Shown: positions 28,222-37,378, numbered from the stretch's first letter. The stretch is 64,000 nucleotides of DNA from Butyrivibrio proteoclasticus P6B7 (GCF_000622085.1 NZ_JHWL01000004.1:202864-266863), one strand, 5' to 3'. Notes: a model not told the origin generated them from the sequence alone. Numbers and translations are program-made.

Positions 28222-28236
28222 CATTGGGAGGCATAA

Positions 28237-29694
28237 ATGGCAAGAAATATACTGATAAAAGCAGAAAATATAATACATTCCTACGGGGAGCAGACGGTTC
28301 TTGATTTTGACAGGTTTACCCTTTATGAAGGTGAGAAGGTGGGCCTGGTTGGCGTAAATGGCGCAGGTAAAAGCACCATACTAAAGATTTTGGCAGGAGA
28401 GCTAGAGCCCACAAGTGGCAAGGTCACAAGGCAGTGCACACCTTTTTACTTTGAGCAGTTTGGGACAGACAGCGATTATTATGATACGGACTATGCAGAG
28501 GCTGGAAGGATGGGCGTTGGAGAGCAGATCTGGCAGGAAAATGTCAGTGGCGGCGAGGATACAAGGATTAGACTTGCACAGCTCTTTTCAAGCCCCCACG
28601 CAGTGGCGTTCCTCGATGAGCCCACGTCAAACCTTGACTATGAGGGTGTTGAGATGCTCAAGAAAAGGCTTAAGGAGCTGGATACCATGGTTATCATAAG
28701 CCATGACAGATCAGTTCTTAATGAGGTCTGTAACAGGATAGTCGAGATCTCTTTTGGACAGCTCCACAGCTTTACTGGTAACTATGACGAGTATGTGGTG
28801 CAGAAGGAGGAGCTCTTTAAGTCCCAGCAGGCGGAGTACGAGAACTATCAGGCTGAGAAGAAAAGGCTTCAGAGCGTATATGTGGAGAAAAAGGCCAAGG
28901 CTAAGACCGTTGAGAAAAAGCCAAAGAATATATCTGCCAGTGAGGCAAAAACAAGGGCTTTATGTGGTAATAGAAAACCTGAGGATAAGGCTCGTGGGAT
29001 AGAAAAGAGCGCCACCAACGTCCTTAAGCGAATAGAACACATGGAGGTTAAGGAAAAGCCCAAGGAGGAGCCCACAGCAAGACCGGACTTCAGGCTCACC
29101 AACCCTCCAAGGAATCCAATAGTTATAAGGGGCGAGCATATTTCTTTTTCCTATGATGACCATGTAATCTTCGATGATGCGGACTTCATGATCAAGAATG
29201 GCAGCAAAGTTGCCTTCGTTGGCGGAAATGGAGCTGGGAAGACTACGCTTCTTGAGCTGATTTCAAAAAGAGAGGGCGTCTACGTGGTTCCAGGAGCCAA
29301 GATTGGCTACGCCAAGCAGAATATGTCCCAGATAGATCTTGATAAGACCGTTCTTGAGAATGTAAAAAGAGTCAGCATCCAAAGCGAGAGCCTGTCTCGT
29401 ATTATTCTGGCAAGACTTCTTCTGTCGGAACGAGATATGAACAAGAAAGCCAGGGACTTATCTGGCGGCGAGAGGATGAAGCTGTCCTTTGCCATGCTCT
29501 TTGTGTCAGATGTGAATCTCCTTATTCTGGATGAGCCCACTAACTATCTGGATATTCCCTCAGTTGAGGCCCTGGAAAAGCTCTTGGTGGAATATGAGGG
29601 TACCTTGGTGTTCACTTCTCATGATAAGATGTTTGTAGATAGAATTGCCACAGAGAGACTTAAGATTACAGATGGCAAGATTGTGGCAGGTTAA
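28237..29694 (+). CDS. ABC-F ribosome-protection-type ATPase
   Basis: 485 residues with two nucleotide-binding domains and no membrane segments: Walker A GVNGAGKST and GGNGAGKTT, signatures VSGGEDTRI and LSGGERMKL, Walker B AFLDEPTSNLD and LILDEPTNYLD. Between them lies a charged linker (about residues 190-290; rich in Lys/Glu) corresponding to the P-site tRNA-interaction motif. Length and single-step linker resemble the Vga/Lsa/Msr class of antibiotic-resistance ABC-F proteins, which dislodge drugs from the ribosome, more than the housekeeping EttA/Uup types. The attenuator-like leader supports drug-inducible control. Which drug class, if any, is unknown. Confidence 0.82.
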   Translation: MARNILIKAENIIHSYGEQTVLDFDRFTLYEGEKVGLVGVNGAGKSTILKILAGELEPTSGKVTRQCTPFYFEQFGTDSDYYDTDYAEAGRMGVGEQIWQENVSGGEDTRIRLAQLFSSPHAVAFLDEPTSNLDYEGVEMLKKRLKELDTMVIISHDRSVLNEVCNRIVEISFGQLHSFTGNYDEYVVQKEELFKSQQAEYENYQAEKKRLQSVYVEKKAKAKTVEKKPKNISASEAKTRALCGNRKPEDKARGIEKSATNVLKRIEHMEVKEKPKEEPTARPDFRLTNPPRNPIVIRGEHISFSYDDHVIFDDADFMIKNGSKVAFVGGNGAGKTTLLELISKREGVYVVPGAKIGYAKQNMSQIDLDKTVLENVKRVSIQSESLSRIILARLLLSERDMNKKARDLSGGERMKLSFAMLFVSDVNLLILDEPTNYLDIPSVEALEKLLVEYEGTLVFTSHDKMFVDRIATERLKITDGKIVAG

Positions 29695-29811
29695 CGCGGA
29701 GGTGACTACACCGTCTATCTTTTTGATAGAAGAAAAGAAATCCCTTCAGACTATTCAATTTTTGATATGGCAAGGGATACAGCAGAGAGATGTTGACAGA
29801 GAACTGTGAAG

Positions 29812-30105
29812 GTAGGCTTAAAATGGACTTTTCCTTGATTTGAGCCTGCGATTTATGAAGGCTGGAGCAGTGAAAGCAGGCTTGAAAAGGACTATTTCTT
29901 GATCTGAGCCTGCGATTTATGAAGGCTGGAGCAGTGAAAGCAGGCTTGAAAAGGACTATTTCTTGGTCTGAGCCTGCGATTTATGAAAATCGGAGCAGTG
30001 AAAGCAGGCTTGAAAAGGACTTTTTCATAATCTAAGCCTGCAATTTATAAAAATCATAGCTGCGAAGGTAGGCTTAAAAAAGACTTTTCTTTAATTTAGG
30101 CCTGC
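29812..30105. repeat. Hairpin-repeat array B, five units with exact 64-nt period
   Basis: Hairpins start at 29812, 29876, 29940, 30004 and 30068, each 38 nt long, with 26-nt spacers that are themselves conserved (GATTTATGAAGGCTGGAGCA...). The stem is GCAGGCTT/AAGCCTGC with variants that keep pairing through G-T wobbles (GTAGGCTT with AGGCCTGC or GAGCCTGC). It is the same family as the array at 612-900. Because spacers are conserved, this is not a CRISPR. No gene is seen in 29695-30217 apart from this and the short tandem repeat that follows. Confidence 0.9.
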
Positions 30106-30127
30106 AATTCAAGAAAAGCCAAACAGT

Positions 30128-30195
30128 ACAATTACATAACTAAGTACACGACTAAGTACACAACAAAGTACATAACTATCTACACAACAAACCAC
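30128..30195. repeat. 12-bp tandem repeat before the phosphatase gene
   Basis: About five imperfect 12-mers of the form AAGTACACAACT run head to tail (AATTACATAACT, AAGTACACGACT, AAGTACACAACA, AAGTACATAACT, ATCTACACAACA), ending at the GGAAAGAG ribosome site of the next gene. The run is purine/AC-rich and unstructured; it could be a slippage-prone spacer. Confidence 0.7.
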
Positions 30196-30217
30196 AACAA
30201 AGGAAAGAGAAGTACAA

Positions 30218-30754
30218 ATGGATCATTTTTATTTCATAAGACATGGAGAAACAGTCTGGAACGTAGAGAACAAGATTTGTGGAGCTACAGATATTGAGCT
30301 CACAGAGAAAGGCCACCAGCAGGCAATCGAGACAGGGAAAAAGCTCTTAGATATGGGAATTAAGGCAGATGTGATCCTGACATCTCCCCTTGTAAGAGCA
30401 AAAGAAACAGCAAGACACATTTCTGAAATGACAGGAATCCCAATGGAAGTTGAGGAAAGGCTCAAAGAACAGAACTTCGGACGATATGAGTCCACACCTA
30501 GAGATGGCGCAGAGTTCCACGAAGCCAAGAAGGATATGGCCAGCAGATTCGGAACCGGAGAATCAATGCTTCATCTGGCACAGCGTATCTACAACCTTCT
30601 TGACGACATCAAGGCTGGCGACAGAGAAGTAATCCTGGTGGCTCACAACGGAATTACCAGGATGGTAGAATCCTATTTCAAAGAGATGACTAATGAGGAG
30701 TTTTCATCCTGCGGAATAAAGAACTGCGAGATCAAGAGATATGATTTTAAATAA
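30218..30754 (+). CDS. Histidine phosphatase superfamily protein (phosphoglycerate-mutase-like)
   Basis: 178 residues. The catalytic RHG motif is at the N-terminus (FYFIRHGETVWN), followed by the LTSPLVRAKETA region, the proton-donor Glu region LKEQNFGRYE and the second His in LVAHNGITR. The family includes cofactor-dependent phosphoglycerate mutases, CobC-like phosphatases and broad-specificity sugar phosphatases. The length and ending favour a phosphatase. GGAAAGAG precedes ATG. It is monocistronic by appearance; nothing in the context indicates a substrate. Confidence 0.88.
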   Translation: MDHFYFIRHGETVWNVENKICGATDIELTEKGHQQAIETGKKLLDMGIKADVILTSPLVRAKETARHISEMTGIPMEVEERLKEQNFGRYESTPRDGAEFHEAKKDMASRFGTGESMLHLAQRIYNLLDDIKAGDREVILVAHNGITRMVESYFKEMTNEEFSSCGIKNCEIKRYDFK

Positions 30755-30846
30755 TACAATAGATGAAGACTAGATCATGTGTGAATATGAAGAATTAGTG
30801 ACACTGAAGTTACTGAGCATTTGATACAGAAAGGAAGGAGTTTATC

Positions 30847-31239
30847 ATGACAATATCTGAGAGAGCTGAAAAGGCAGTTCAGCTAAAGACCATGGGAGGT
30901 TACAACTGTTCACAGGCTGTAACAGCAGCATTGGCAGACCAGACAGATCTTACAGAGGAGCAGCTTAAGAACCTGACTGCAGGTTTCTGTGCAGGCATGG
31001 GTAATCTTGAGGCTACCTGCGGAGCTCTTATAGGAGCAGGTATGATAGCCGGCCTTAAATCTGAGGGCAAAGGTACTCTCGCTCTTACAAGGCAGATACA
31101 GGAAGAGTTTGCAGACAGATGCGGTGCACTTCGCTGTAAGGACCTTAAGGCTATGACAGATGGTAAGCCATTATGCCCATGTGAAGAGTGTGTTCGAAAT
31201 GCAGTCCTCATCTATGGCGAGAAAATGGGGCTCGCTTGA
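30847..31239 (+). CDS. C_GCAxxG_C_C family protein
   Basis: 130 residues with the family's cysteine pattern: GGYNCSQAV near residue 21, GFCAGMGNLEATCGALIGAG in the middle, then DRCGALRCKDL and CPCEECVRNA at the C-terminus. Members are small helical, probably redox-active proteins of anaerobes, often adjacent to redox enzymes; the biochemical function is not defined. GAAAGGAAGGAG lies upstream of the start. It is followed by a strong terminator, so it is a single-gene unit. Confidence 0.85.
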   Translation: MTISERAEKAVQLKTMGGYNCSQAVTAALADQTDLTEEQLKNLTAGFCAGMGNLEATCGALIGAGMIAGLKSEGKGTLALTRQIQEEFADRCGALRCKDLKAMTDGKPLCPCEECVRNAVLIYGEKMGLA

Positions 31240-31254
31240 TCAATCCGGTATAGT

Positions 31255-31303
31255 AAGTTTCCATTCACAGTTTCAAGGTAAACTGAGGATGGGAACTTTT
31301 TTT
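31255..31303 (+). terminator. Intrinsic terminator after the C_GCAxxG gene
   Basis: Stem AAGTTTCCAT/ATGGGAACTT with an inner CAGTTT/AAACTG pairing, followed by seven T. Confidence 0.85.
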
Positions 31304-31405
31304 ATAAATTTATAAGAATAAAATCACCCCGAGTTTGGTATAATGATTTCAGACGCTTTAAAACGTTTGGAAATTTGCGAAATATTATTCGAGGAGGATT
31401 CTACA

Positions 31406-31720
31406 ATGGCAGATAGATCCGATCTTATTAACCAGTTGGCAGCTTCCATGGGAGCAGGACAGTTTGCTTCTACTTCATATGAAGAGTCAAGATTTGATGC
31501 TGAGACAGGTACCTTGTACTGTAATGGTATGGTTATCTCTAAATCTGTTGCAGAGAAGGCCATTCAGCATTTCGAGACCCTTGAAAAGAAGTGTGACACC
31601 AATGATAGTGCCCAGAGAGAAATGGCAATGGTCTACAGATGTGCTGTAGAATCCATTAAGATGATGCAGAATCCTAAGATTCTCAATATGCTTAAGGAAG
31701 AAGCTCAGAAAAAGGATTAA
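31406..31720 (+). CDS. Small hypothetical protein
   Basis: 104 residues starting MADRSDLINQLAASMGAGQF and ending LKEEAQKKD. It is soluble, mostly helical and acidic; I recognise no family. The start at 31406 is chosen because GAGGAGG lies just before it. A longer open frame to 31343 would start inside the promoter: TATAAT at about 31337 with an extended TGG puts transcription start near 31349. It is bounded by terminators on both sides, so it is transcribed alone. Confidence 0.65.
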   Translation: MADRSDLINQLAASMGAGQFASTSYEESRFDAETGTLYCNGMVISKSVAEKAIQHFETLEKKCDTNDSAQREMAMVYRCAVESIKMMQNPKILNMLKEEAQKKD

Positions 31721-31740
31721 GGAACATGATATGAAAATCT

Positions 31741-31777
31741 AAAGCTCTAAGGTAAATCCTTAGGGCTTTTTTATTTT
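31741..31777 (+). terminator. Intrinsic terminator after the small hypothetical gene
   Basis: AAAGCTCTAAGG pairs with CCTTAGGGCTTTT around a 5-nt loop, followed by a T run. Confidence 0.85.
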
Positions 31778-31863
31778 GCCCTTAAAATACGGCCTGTAAT
31801 GTGATATCATGTATAAAAACTTTGCCAGAGCAAAGTAATGAATCGTTGGGTGGGGGAATCAAC

Positions 31864-32760
31864 ATGACCATATTACAGCTTAAATATGTTATTGCTATTG
31901 ATGAAGAGTGCTCAATGAGAAAGGCCGCAGACAGACTCTATGTTTCACAGCCAGGTCTTTCAAGTGCAGTACGAGATCTTGAGAACGAGATTGGTATCCA
32001 GATATTTGAAAGAGTCCACAACGGTGTTGTTACAACATCCGCAGGGGCTTCTTTTATTGCCTATGCTCGTCACGCAGTTGAGCAGTTTGAAAAGGTTGAG
32101 GATAAATACATCAATTCTCGCACAGAGAAGCCTACTTTCTCTGTATCCATGCAGCATTACACACTTGCTGTTAATGCATTCATTGAAACCGTTAAGGAAT
32201 ATGACCTTGATGAGTATCAGTTCTCCATCAGAGAGACTCAGACCAGTGAAGTAATCGACGATGTTAAGAACCTTAAGAGTGAGGTTGGCGTTATTGCTCT
32301 TAGCGACTTTAACAAGAATACATTCAAGAAGGTATTCACAGATGCTTCCCTTGAGTTCCATGAGCTCTTTAGTAGAAACACTTATGTATACCTTCGTAAG
32401 GACCATCCTCTCGCAGACAGAGACGAGCTTTCGCTTGAGGAGCTTCAGGACTATCCTTGCATGGTATTCGACCAGGGCGACAATACATCTTTTTATTATA
32501 GAGAAGAGGCCCTTGCTACCTACGATTACAAGAAGATCATCAGCACCAACGAAAGAGCTACCTCCATCGAGCTTATGCTTGGTCTTAACGGATACGCTGT
32601 TGGAGCTGCCATGCTTGGAGACTCCCTCAACACCTCAGAGATTCACGCTGTTAAGTTAAAAGAGGAAGAGACTCTTACCTTTGGCTACATAGTCCGCAAG
32701 GGCACGGAGCTTAGTGAAATGGCCCAGACCTATGTGGAGAAGCTTGAAGCAATAAAGTAA
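31864..32760 (+). CDS. LysR-family transcriptional regulator
   Basis: 298 residues: the N-terminal winged helix (LQLKYVIAIDEECSMRKAAD then RLYVSQPGLSSAVRDLENEI) and a periplasmic-binding-like effector domain from about residue 90. ATG 31864 follows GGTGGGGGAA. The longer open frame from 31801 is not used by typical LysR proteins. LysR proteins usually regulate a neighbouring or divergent gene, but both neighbours lie on the same strand. Regulators of this fold govern sulfur assimilation in other bacteria, so control of the upstream sulfur island is a reasonable but untested idea. Confidence 0.88.
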   Translation: MTILQLKYVIAIDEECSMRKAADRLYVSQPGLSSAVRDLENEIGIQIFERVHNGVVTTSAGASFIAYARHAVEQFEKVEDKYINSRTEKPTFSVSMQHYTLAVNAFIETVKEYDLDEYQFSIRETQTSEVIDDVKNLKSEVGVIALSDFNKNTFKKVFTDASLEFHELFSRNTYVYLRKDHPLADRDELSLEELQDYPCMVFDQGDNTSFYYREEALATYDYKKIISTNERATSIELMLGLNGYAVGAAMLGDSLNTSEIHAVKLKEEETLTFGYIVRKGTELSEMAQTYVEKLEAIK

Positions 32761-32793
32761 AAAGAAATAACGAATAGAAATGTGTAACTGATA

Positions 32794-35610
32794 ATGAGTA
32801 AGACAATGTGGGAATGGCTCGAGATTGAGCCTACAAAAGACGCAAACGTAATAAAGGCAGCCTTTGCAGAGGCGGCTAAGAAATATCATCCAGCGGAGCA
32901 TCCTGACGAGTTCAGGGAGCTCCGTGATTGTTATAAAAGAGCTATGCGCTATGCGCAGGGTAGCTCTGAAAGGCGTACAGTCATACTTAACTCCAAGCCT
33001 AAATTTGGTGAGGAATACAAAAAGAAGGCTCTGGCTGAGATGGAGGCCAGCAGAGCAGAACAGAAGAATAAGACTGAGAATGAGAAGTTTCAGTTTAATC
33101 TGAATAAACAGACAGAGGAATCTAAGAACGTAGTATCAGAAGAAGAGCAGAATAAATTACAGTTTGATCTGAACAATGAAACAGTAAAGAAAACTGTAGT
33201 AAGAGATGAACAAGAAAAGCTCAAGTTCGATTTAAACAGTAACACTGAGAATACAAAGAAAGATAATCAAGAGGAAGAGCAGGAATATCTTCAGTTTGAT
33301 CTAAACAGTAATAATGATAACACTAAGAAAGAAAATCAGGAAGATAAGAATAAGTTTCAATTCGACCTGAACAATGAAACAGTAAAGAAAACTGTAGTAA
33401 AAGATGAACAAGAAAAGCTCAAGTTCGATTTGAACAACAATAATGATAACACTAAGAAAGATAACCAAGAAGAGCAAAACAAATTACAGTTTGATCTTAA
33501 CAATGAAACAGTAAAGAAAATTGTAGTAGAAAATGAACAAGAAAAGCTCAAATTCGATTTAAACAGTAACTCAGATAATACAAAGAAAGAAAATCAAGAA
33601 GAACAACCAAGAGACGATCTTCAGTTCAATCTTAATAGTGACACTGACGAGGACCAGGAGACTCCAAATCTGGACTTCAGTAACATCTCCCACAAGCAGG
33701 ATCTGTCAGAGACCCAGACCATGATGCTTAACTTCGTCAGGGAAATGTTCGACAGTGTGGCAATGAAGCCAGGTCAGTTCTGTGAGAAGAAGACCTTCGA
33801 GACAATTCTCTACGGCTGGGATAAGGCTCCTTATAAGGACGAGATCACGCCGCATTTCGCAGAGCTCTTTATGGATATTCTTGGAAGGCTCCCTGTTATA
33901 GACAAGGGCTCTTTTGAAACAATAGAAAGAGTAATCATTGGTAATGATAAGGGCCCGGAGTTTGAGAGTTTAAGGCCAAGGTTCAGGGCAGCAGCCAATA
34001 TAAGCCCCACAGGTAAGGTAATCCTTGGTAAAAATGACAAAGCCAACGTTTTGTTGTGTCTTAAGAGATATACGGATAAGCCAATCCATGAGATTCCCTT
34101 TGGATATATCTTTTCAGAGGGAACCTTTAAGAAATGGCGAAGGTGCGTAGTATACCCTCTTAAGAATATTCTTCTTGTAAGCTACAGAAAGCGCATCAGG
34201 TACTACTTCATTAAGGATCTTACCTGCAGGATTGACGCAAAGACCGACAAGATGACTATTTCTGACTATAGCGGAAATGTCATACTTAAGGTGCCTTCAA
34301 TGCACCCTTCATATCAGTACCTGCTCAATCACCTTAAAACCCACAGGTGCCATATTGTTAGTCCTAAGCATATAGATTTAGATACCTATATCTGTGGTCT
34401 TAGCTCTTTTAGCAAATTATTTACAGGACTCATGGATAAGGTCAGGATATTTGCCATTTCCCTGGTTATGAACTTTATTCTTATGATTCTTTTAACACTG
34501 GGGAAATCAACCAATTTCGAGTACTTCTATGGACTTATCCTGGCGGGATATATAATCCTTGTTGGCTGGATATTTATCCTGGCGTTTCTTGCGTCAGCTG
34601 GGCAGATCATAGTCATGTTAGTGCAGCTTCTTGGTATCCTACCTAAGGTAAAAGAGCTAAAGGAAGAAGTGAAAAATGGACAGGCCGGATATGTTATTGG
34701 AAAAGGGGTATTTCTTTTTACAAATTACATGATCTGGTATGACAGCAACTGCTATAACATTGTTAAGATAAGCGATATTAACGATATCGAGCGTGACACT
34801 GAGCTTGATAAGAATAACAACAACTACAGGGTGACGATCCACAGGAAAAATGGCATTGATAAGACTCTTTGGATCTCTGTTATATCCTGTATCAATGCTA
34901 TTAAGAGCTATGTTAATGAGGTTTCGCCAATTGCGAATAGAGAGGGCTTAACTCTAGAGCAGCAGTGTAAGTACGATCGCATCAGAAAGAGCAAGTTCAA
35001 ATTCTTTAGACTGAAATACATGCTTGCAAAGCCTATTGCCCATAACTATTTGTGGCACGTGATTATTATACCCTGTGCGATCTTTATGGATTGCATGCTG
35101 TGGCATGAGGTTACTACCGGAAAGTTTAAGGACTGGGATCTGGACGGAATTTCAGGATATATTTTGCTTGCGTATGTAGGAACGGCAATGGCGTTGTTTG
35201 CTGTAGTGGGCCTTATCAGATACAGAAAGGTACCTGTGGATAGGCTTTTGGATATGGGCATTCAGGTTAGGCATTTTAATCCTTATCACAATAAGACGCT
35301 GAATATATACGTTCTTAAGGACTATTTCGTGGCCTATAAGCTTTTGTATCTTAAGGTCATTCCTTATTCAGAGATTACCTCCATCACCATGGATGCAGTC
35401 AAGGGCCAGAGGGTTATCAAGATTGTGACCCGTGATGGCAAGGTCCAGACCTTTGGAGGTGGCAAGACGGCAGCAGCTGCCAACAATGATCCGCAAGTAA
35501 TAGAGGTTATGTCTAATCTAAAGCTTCGATATCTGCAAAGTACGAAAAGAAGCGAAGGTTTAGATCTGAATACAGTTTTGGAGGAAGGTAAAAATGATAG
35601 TTGGCATTGA
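32794..35610 (+). CDS. Membrane J-domain protein with tandem QFDLN repeats
   Basis: 938 residues. An N-terminal J-like domain (residues ~4-65) has HPA at 32-34 where HPD is expected, with a shifted HPD at 36-38 (YHPAEHPDEF). Residues ~90-285 are nine ~21-residue repeats (LQFDLNNETVKKTVV, LKFDLNSNTENTKK) alternating between two types. A globular region follows, then about four to five hydrophobic segments (for example FYGLILAGYIILVGWIFILA) and a C-terminal PH-like/YcxB-like cytoplasmic part. It overlaps the Hsp70 gene, so the two almost certainly act together, as DjlB/DjlC act with HscC. Substrate unknown. Confidence 0.8.
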   Translation: MSKTMWEWLEIEPTKDANVIKAAFAEAAKKYHPAEHPDEFRELRDCYKRAMRYAQGSSERRTVILNSKPKFGEEYKKKALAEMEASRAEQKNKTENEKFQFNLNKQTEESKNVVSEEEQNKLQFDLNNETVKKTVVRDEQEKLKFDLNSNTENTKKDNQEEEQEYLQFDLNSNNDNTKKENQEDKNKFQFDLNNETVKKTVVKDEQEKLKFDLNNNNDNTKKDNQEEQNKLQFDLNNETVKKIVVENEQEKLKFDLNSNSDNTKKENQEEQPRDDLQFNLNSDTDEDQETPNLDFSNISHKQDLSETQTMMLNFVREMFDSVAMKPGQFCEKKTFETILYGWDKAPYKDEITPHFAELFMDILGRLPVIDKGSFETIERVIIGNDKGPEFESLRPRFRAAANISPTGKVILGKNDKANVLLCLKRYTDKPIHEIPFGYIFSEGTFKKWRRCVVYPLKNILLVSYRKRIRYYFIKDLTCRIDAKTDKMTISDYSGNVILKVPSMHPSYQYLLNHLKTHRCHIVSPKHIDLDTYICGLSSFSKLFTGLMDKVRIFAISLVMNFILMILLTLGKSTNFEYFYGLILAGYIILVGWIFILAFLASAGQIIVMLVQLLGILPKVKELKEEVKNGQAGYVIGKGVFLFTNYMIWYDSNCYNIVKISDINDIERDTELDKNNNNYRVTIHRKNGIDKTLWISVISCINAIKSYVNEVSPIANREGLTLEQQCKYDRIRKSKFKFFRLKYMLAKPIAHNYLWHVIIIPCAIFMDCMLWHEVTTGKFKDWDLDGISGYILLAYVGTAMALFAVVGLIRYRKVPVDRLLDMGIQVRHFNPYHNKTLNIYVLKDYFVAYKLLYLKVIPYSEITSITMDAVKGQRVIKIVTRDGKVQTFGGGKTAAAANNDPQVIEVMSNLKLRYLQSTKRSEGLDLNTVLEEGKNDSWH
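33085..33640 (+). repeat. Intragenic 129-nt-scale tandem repeat encoding QFDLN units
   Basis: The coding region for residues ~98-282 of the J-domain protein repeats blocks such as CAGTTTGATCTGAACAATGA and AAGCTCAAGTTCGATTT. Two repeat types alternate, giving a higher-order period of about 43 codons. Near-identical nucleotide copies (AACAATGAAACAGTAAAGAA occurs three times) point to recent duplication or unequal crossing over. Confidence 0.85.
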
Positions 35611-37378
35611 TCTTGGCACCACCAATTCCCTGGTGAGCGCCTGGACAGATGAGGGAGTAGTTCTTGTTCCCAATGAATTTGGAGAATATCTTACACCATC
35701 AGTGGTTTCATTTGATGGTAAGGATGCAATAGTTGGTAAGATTGCCAAGGAGAGGCTTGTTACTCATCCCGAGGTTACAGCCTGCGAATTTAAAAGACAT
35801 ATGGGAAGAGCCACCACATATAAGCTTGGAAAGGGTGGCTTCCTTTCACCGGTAGATCTTTCTGCTATTGTGTTAAAAAAGCTAATAGCTGATGCGGAGA
35901 AGTTCTTCGGCCAGAAGGTGGACAGCGCCATCATCAGCGTTCCTGCCTACTTTGATGACCATCAAAGAGAGGCTACGAGACTTGCCGGAATAAAGGCAGG
36001 GGTTAAGGTGACTCAGCTTGTTAACGAGCCATCGGCAGCAGCTCTTTCTTACCATTTCGAGAACATGGAATATGATGAGAAGTTCATCGTTTTTGACTTT
36101 GGCGGCGGAACACTGGATGTTACTGTGGTTGATGCCTTTGCCAACATGGTGGAAATCTGCAATATTTCCGGTGATAACAGCCTTGGCGGCAAGGACTTTA
36201 ACGAGGCTATAGCCCTTGATATCTGCGATAAATTCGGCTTTGACTGGGATAAGCTTGATAAAAAAGAAAAGGCTATTCTTGTTAACTACGGTGAAACCAT
36301 CAAAATAAGACTCTCTGAGGAGGATGAGGTTAAGACCGCCATCATCTTTAATGGCAACAGCTATGAGTACGAGCTTAGTCAGCAGAGATTCATTGATATT
36401 TCTGCATCAGTATTTAGAAGGCTCACAATTGTCCTTAAGAGGCTTATGAATGATTCCGGACTTACACCAGATGATGTGGACGGCGTTGTTATGGTAGGCG
36501 GATCCTCTAAGATGCCTAGCGTAAGGGCTTATATGGAATCTCTTTTCCCAGGTAAGATCATGGTGGATCCAAAGGGCGATGTGGCTATCTGCCGAGGTGT
36601 CGGCATTGTCACCGGTATAAGCCAGAGAGAAGATGGGGTAAAAGATATTATTATGACAGATATCTGCCCATTCTCACTGGGAGTTGGCATTGTTGGCGAC
36701 GAGATGTCAGTTATTATCCCTAAGAACCAGATCCTTCCTGCCAGCAGAAAGCAAAGATATCACACCGTTGAAAACATGCAAAAGGCCATTAAATTTGAAA
36801 TCTATCAGGGTGAGAAGCTGACAGCTTCCAGCAACCTTAAGCTTGATACCATTGAAATCCCTGTTCCTCCAAAGAGAAGGGGAGAAGCCTATGTGGATGT
36901 GCGCTTTTCCTATGACCTTAACGGTATTTTTGATATTGATATTTACTGCCCATTAAACGGAGTAGAGGTCCATAGAAGCCGCGGAGCATCATCAGGCCTT
37001 GTGGAGGGCGAGCTTGACGATATCAGACTTAAGATGGAAGAGCTTAAGCAGGATCCAAGGGAGATTCCGGAGATCAAGTTCCTTATAGAAAAGGCTTTAA
37101 GACTCTACGAAGAGGGCAATCCTATGCAGAGAGATTATCTTGCAAAAGAGCTGGATGCCTTCAACAAATTCATCGATGAGGCGTCTGTTCCGGATGCCAA
37201 GAAGGCTGCCATGACCTTCTCCCTTAGACTTAACAGGGTGGAGGAGAGTATGTTTGCCTTTGACGTGGAGCAGGGGAATCTTTGGAAGGAATTCTTAGAA
37301 GAAAATCTTGAGGGAAAAGAGTTCGACAAATCCAGTGAATACGACGATGAAGAGGACAATGATTCCGAAAGAAGATAG
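35594..37378 (+). CDS. Hsp70 (DnaK family), HscC-like
   Basis: 594 residues. Nucleotide-binding domain motifs are intact: GIDLGTTNSLVSAW, ISVPAYFDDHQREATRLAGI, VFDFGGGTLDVTVVDA and VMVGGSSKMPSVR. The substrate-binding part is shorter than DnaK's and ends in an acidic tail (YDDEEDNDSERR). Length and partner resemble HscC, the DnaK paralogue served by membrane J-proteins. The start is inside the J-protein gene (17-nt overlap) after GGAGGAAGG. It probably remodels membrane-associated clients brought by the J-protein. It is not the housekeeping DnaK: no grpE or hrcA is nearby. Confidence 0.9.
   Translation: MIVGIDLGTTNSLVSAWTDEGVVLVPNEFGEYLTPSVVSFDGKDAIVGKIAKERLVTHPEVTACEFKRHMGRATTYKLGKGGFLSPVDLSAIVLKKLIADAEKFFGQKVDSAIISVPAYFDDHQREATRLAGIKAGVKVTQLVNEPSAAALSYHFENMEYDEKFIVFDFGGGTLDVTVVDAFANMVEICNISGDNSLGGKDFNEAIALDICDKFGFDWDKLDKKEKAILVNYGETIKIRLSEEDEVKTAIIFNGNSYEYELSQQRFIDISASVFRRLTIVLKRLMNDSGLTPDDVDGVVMVGGSSKMPSVRAYMESLFPGKIMVDPKGDVAICRGVGIVTGISQREDGVKDIIMTDICPFSLGVGIVGDEMSVIIPKNQILPASRKQRYHTVENMQKAIKFEIYQGEKLTASSNLKLDTIEIPVPPKRRGEAYVDVRFSYDLNGIFDIDIYCPLNGVEVHRSRGASSGLVEGELDDIRLKMEELKQDPREIPEIKFLIEKALRLYEEGNPMQRDYLAKELDAFNKFIDEASVPDAKKAAMTFSLRLNRVEESMFAFDVEQGNLWKEFLEENLEGKEFDKSSEYDDEEDNDSERR

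Noticed and set aside
29812..30105. CRISPR array
   Set aside because: The inter-hairpin segments are conserved between units, repeats are imperfect palindromes, and no cas genes are present.
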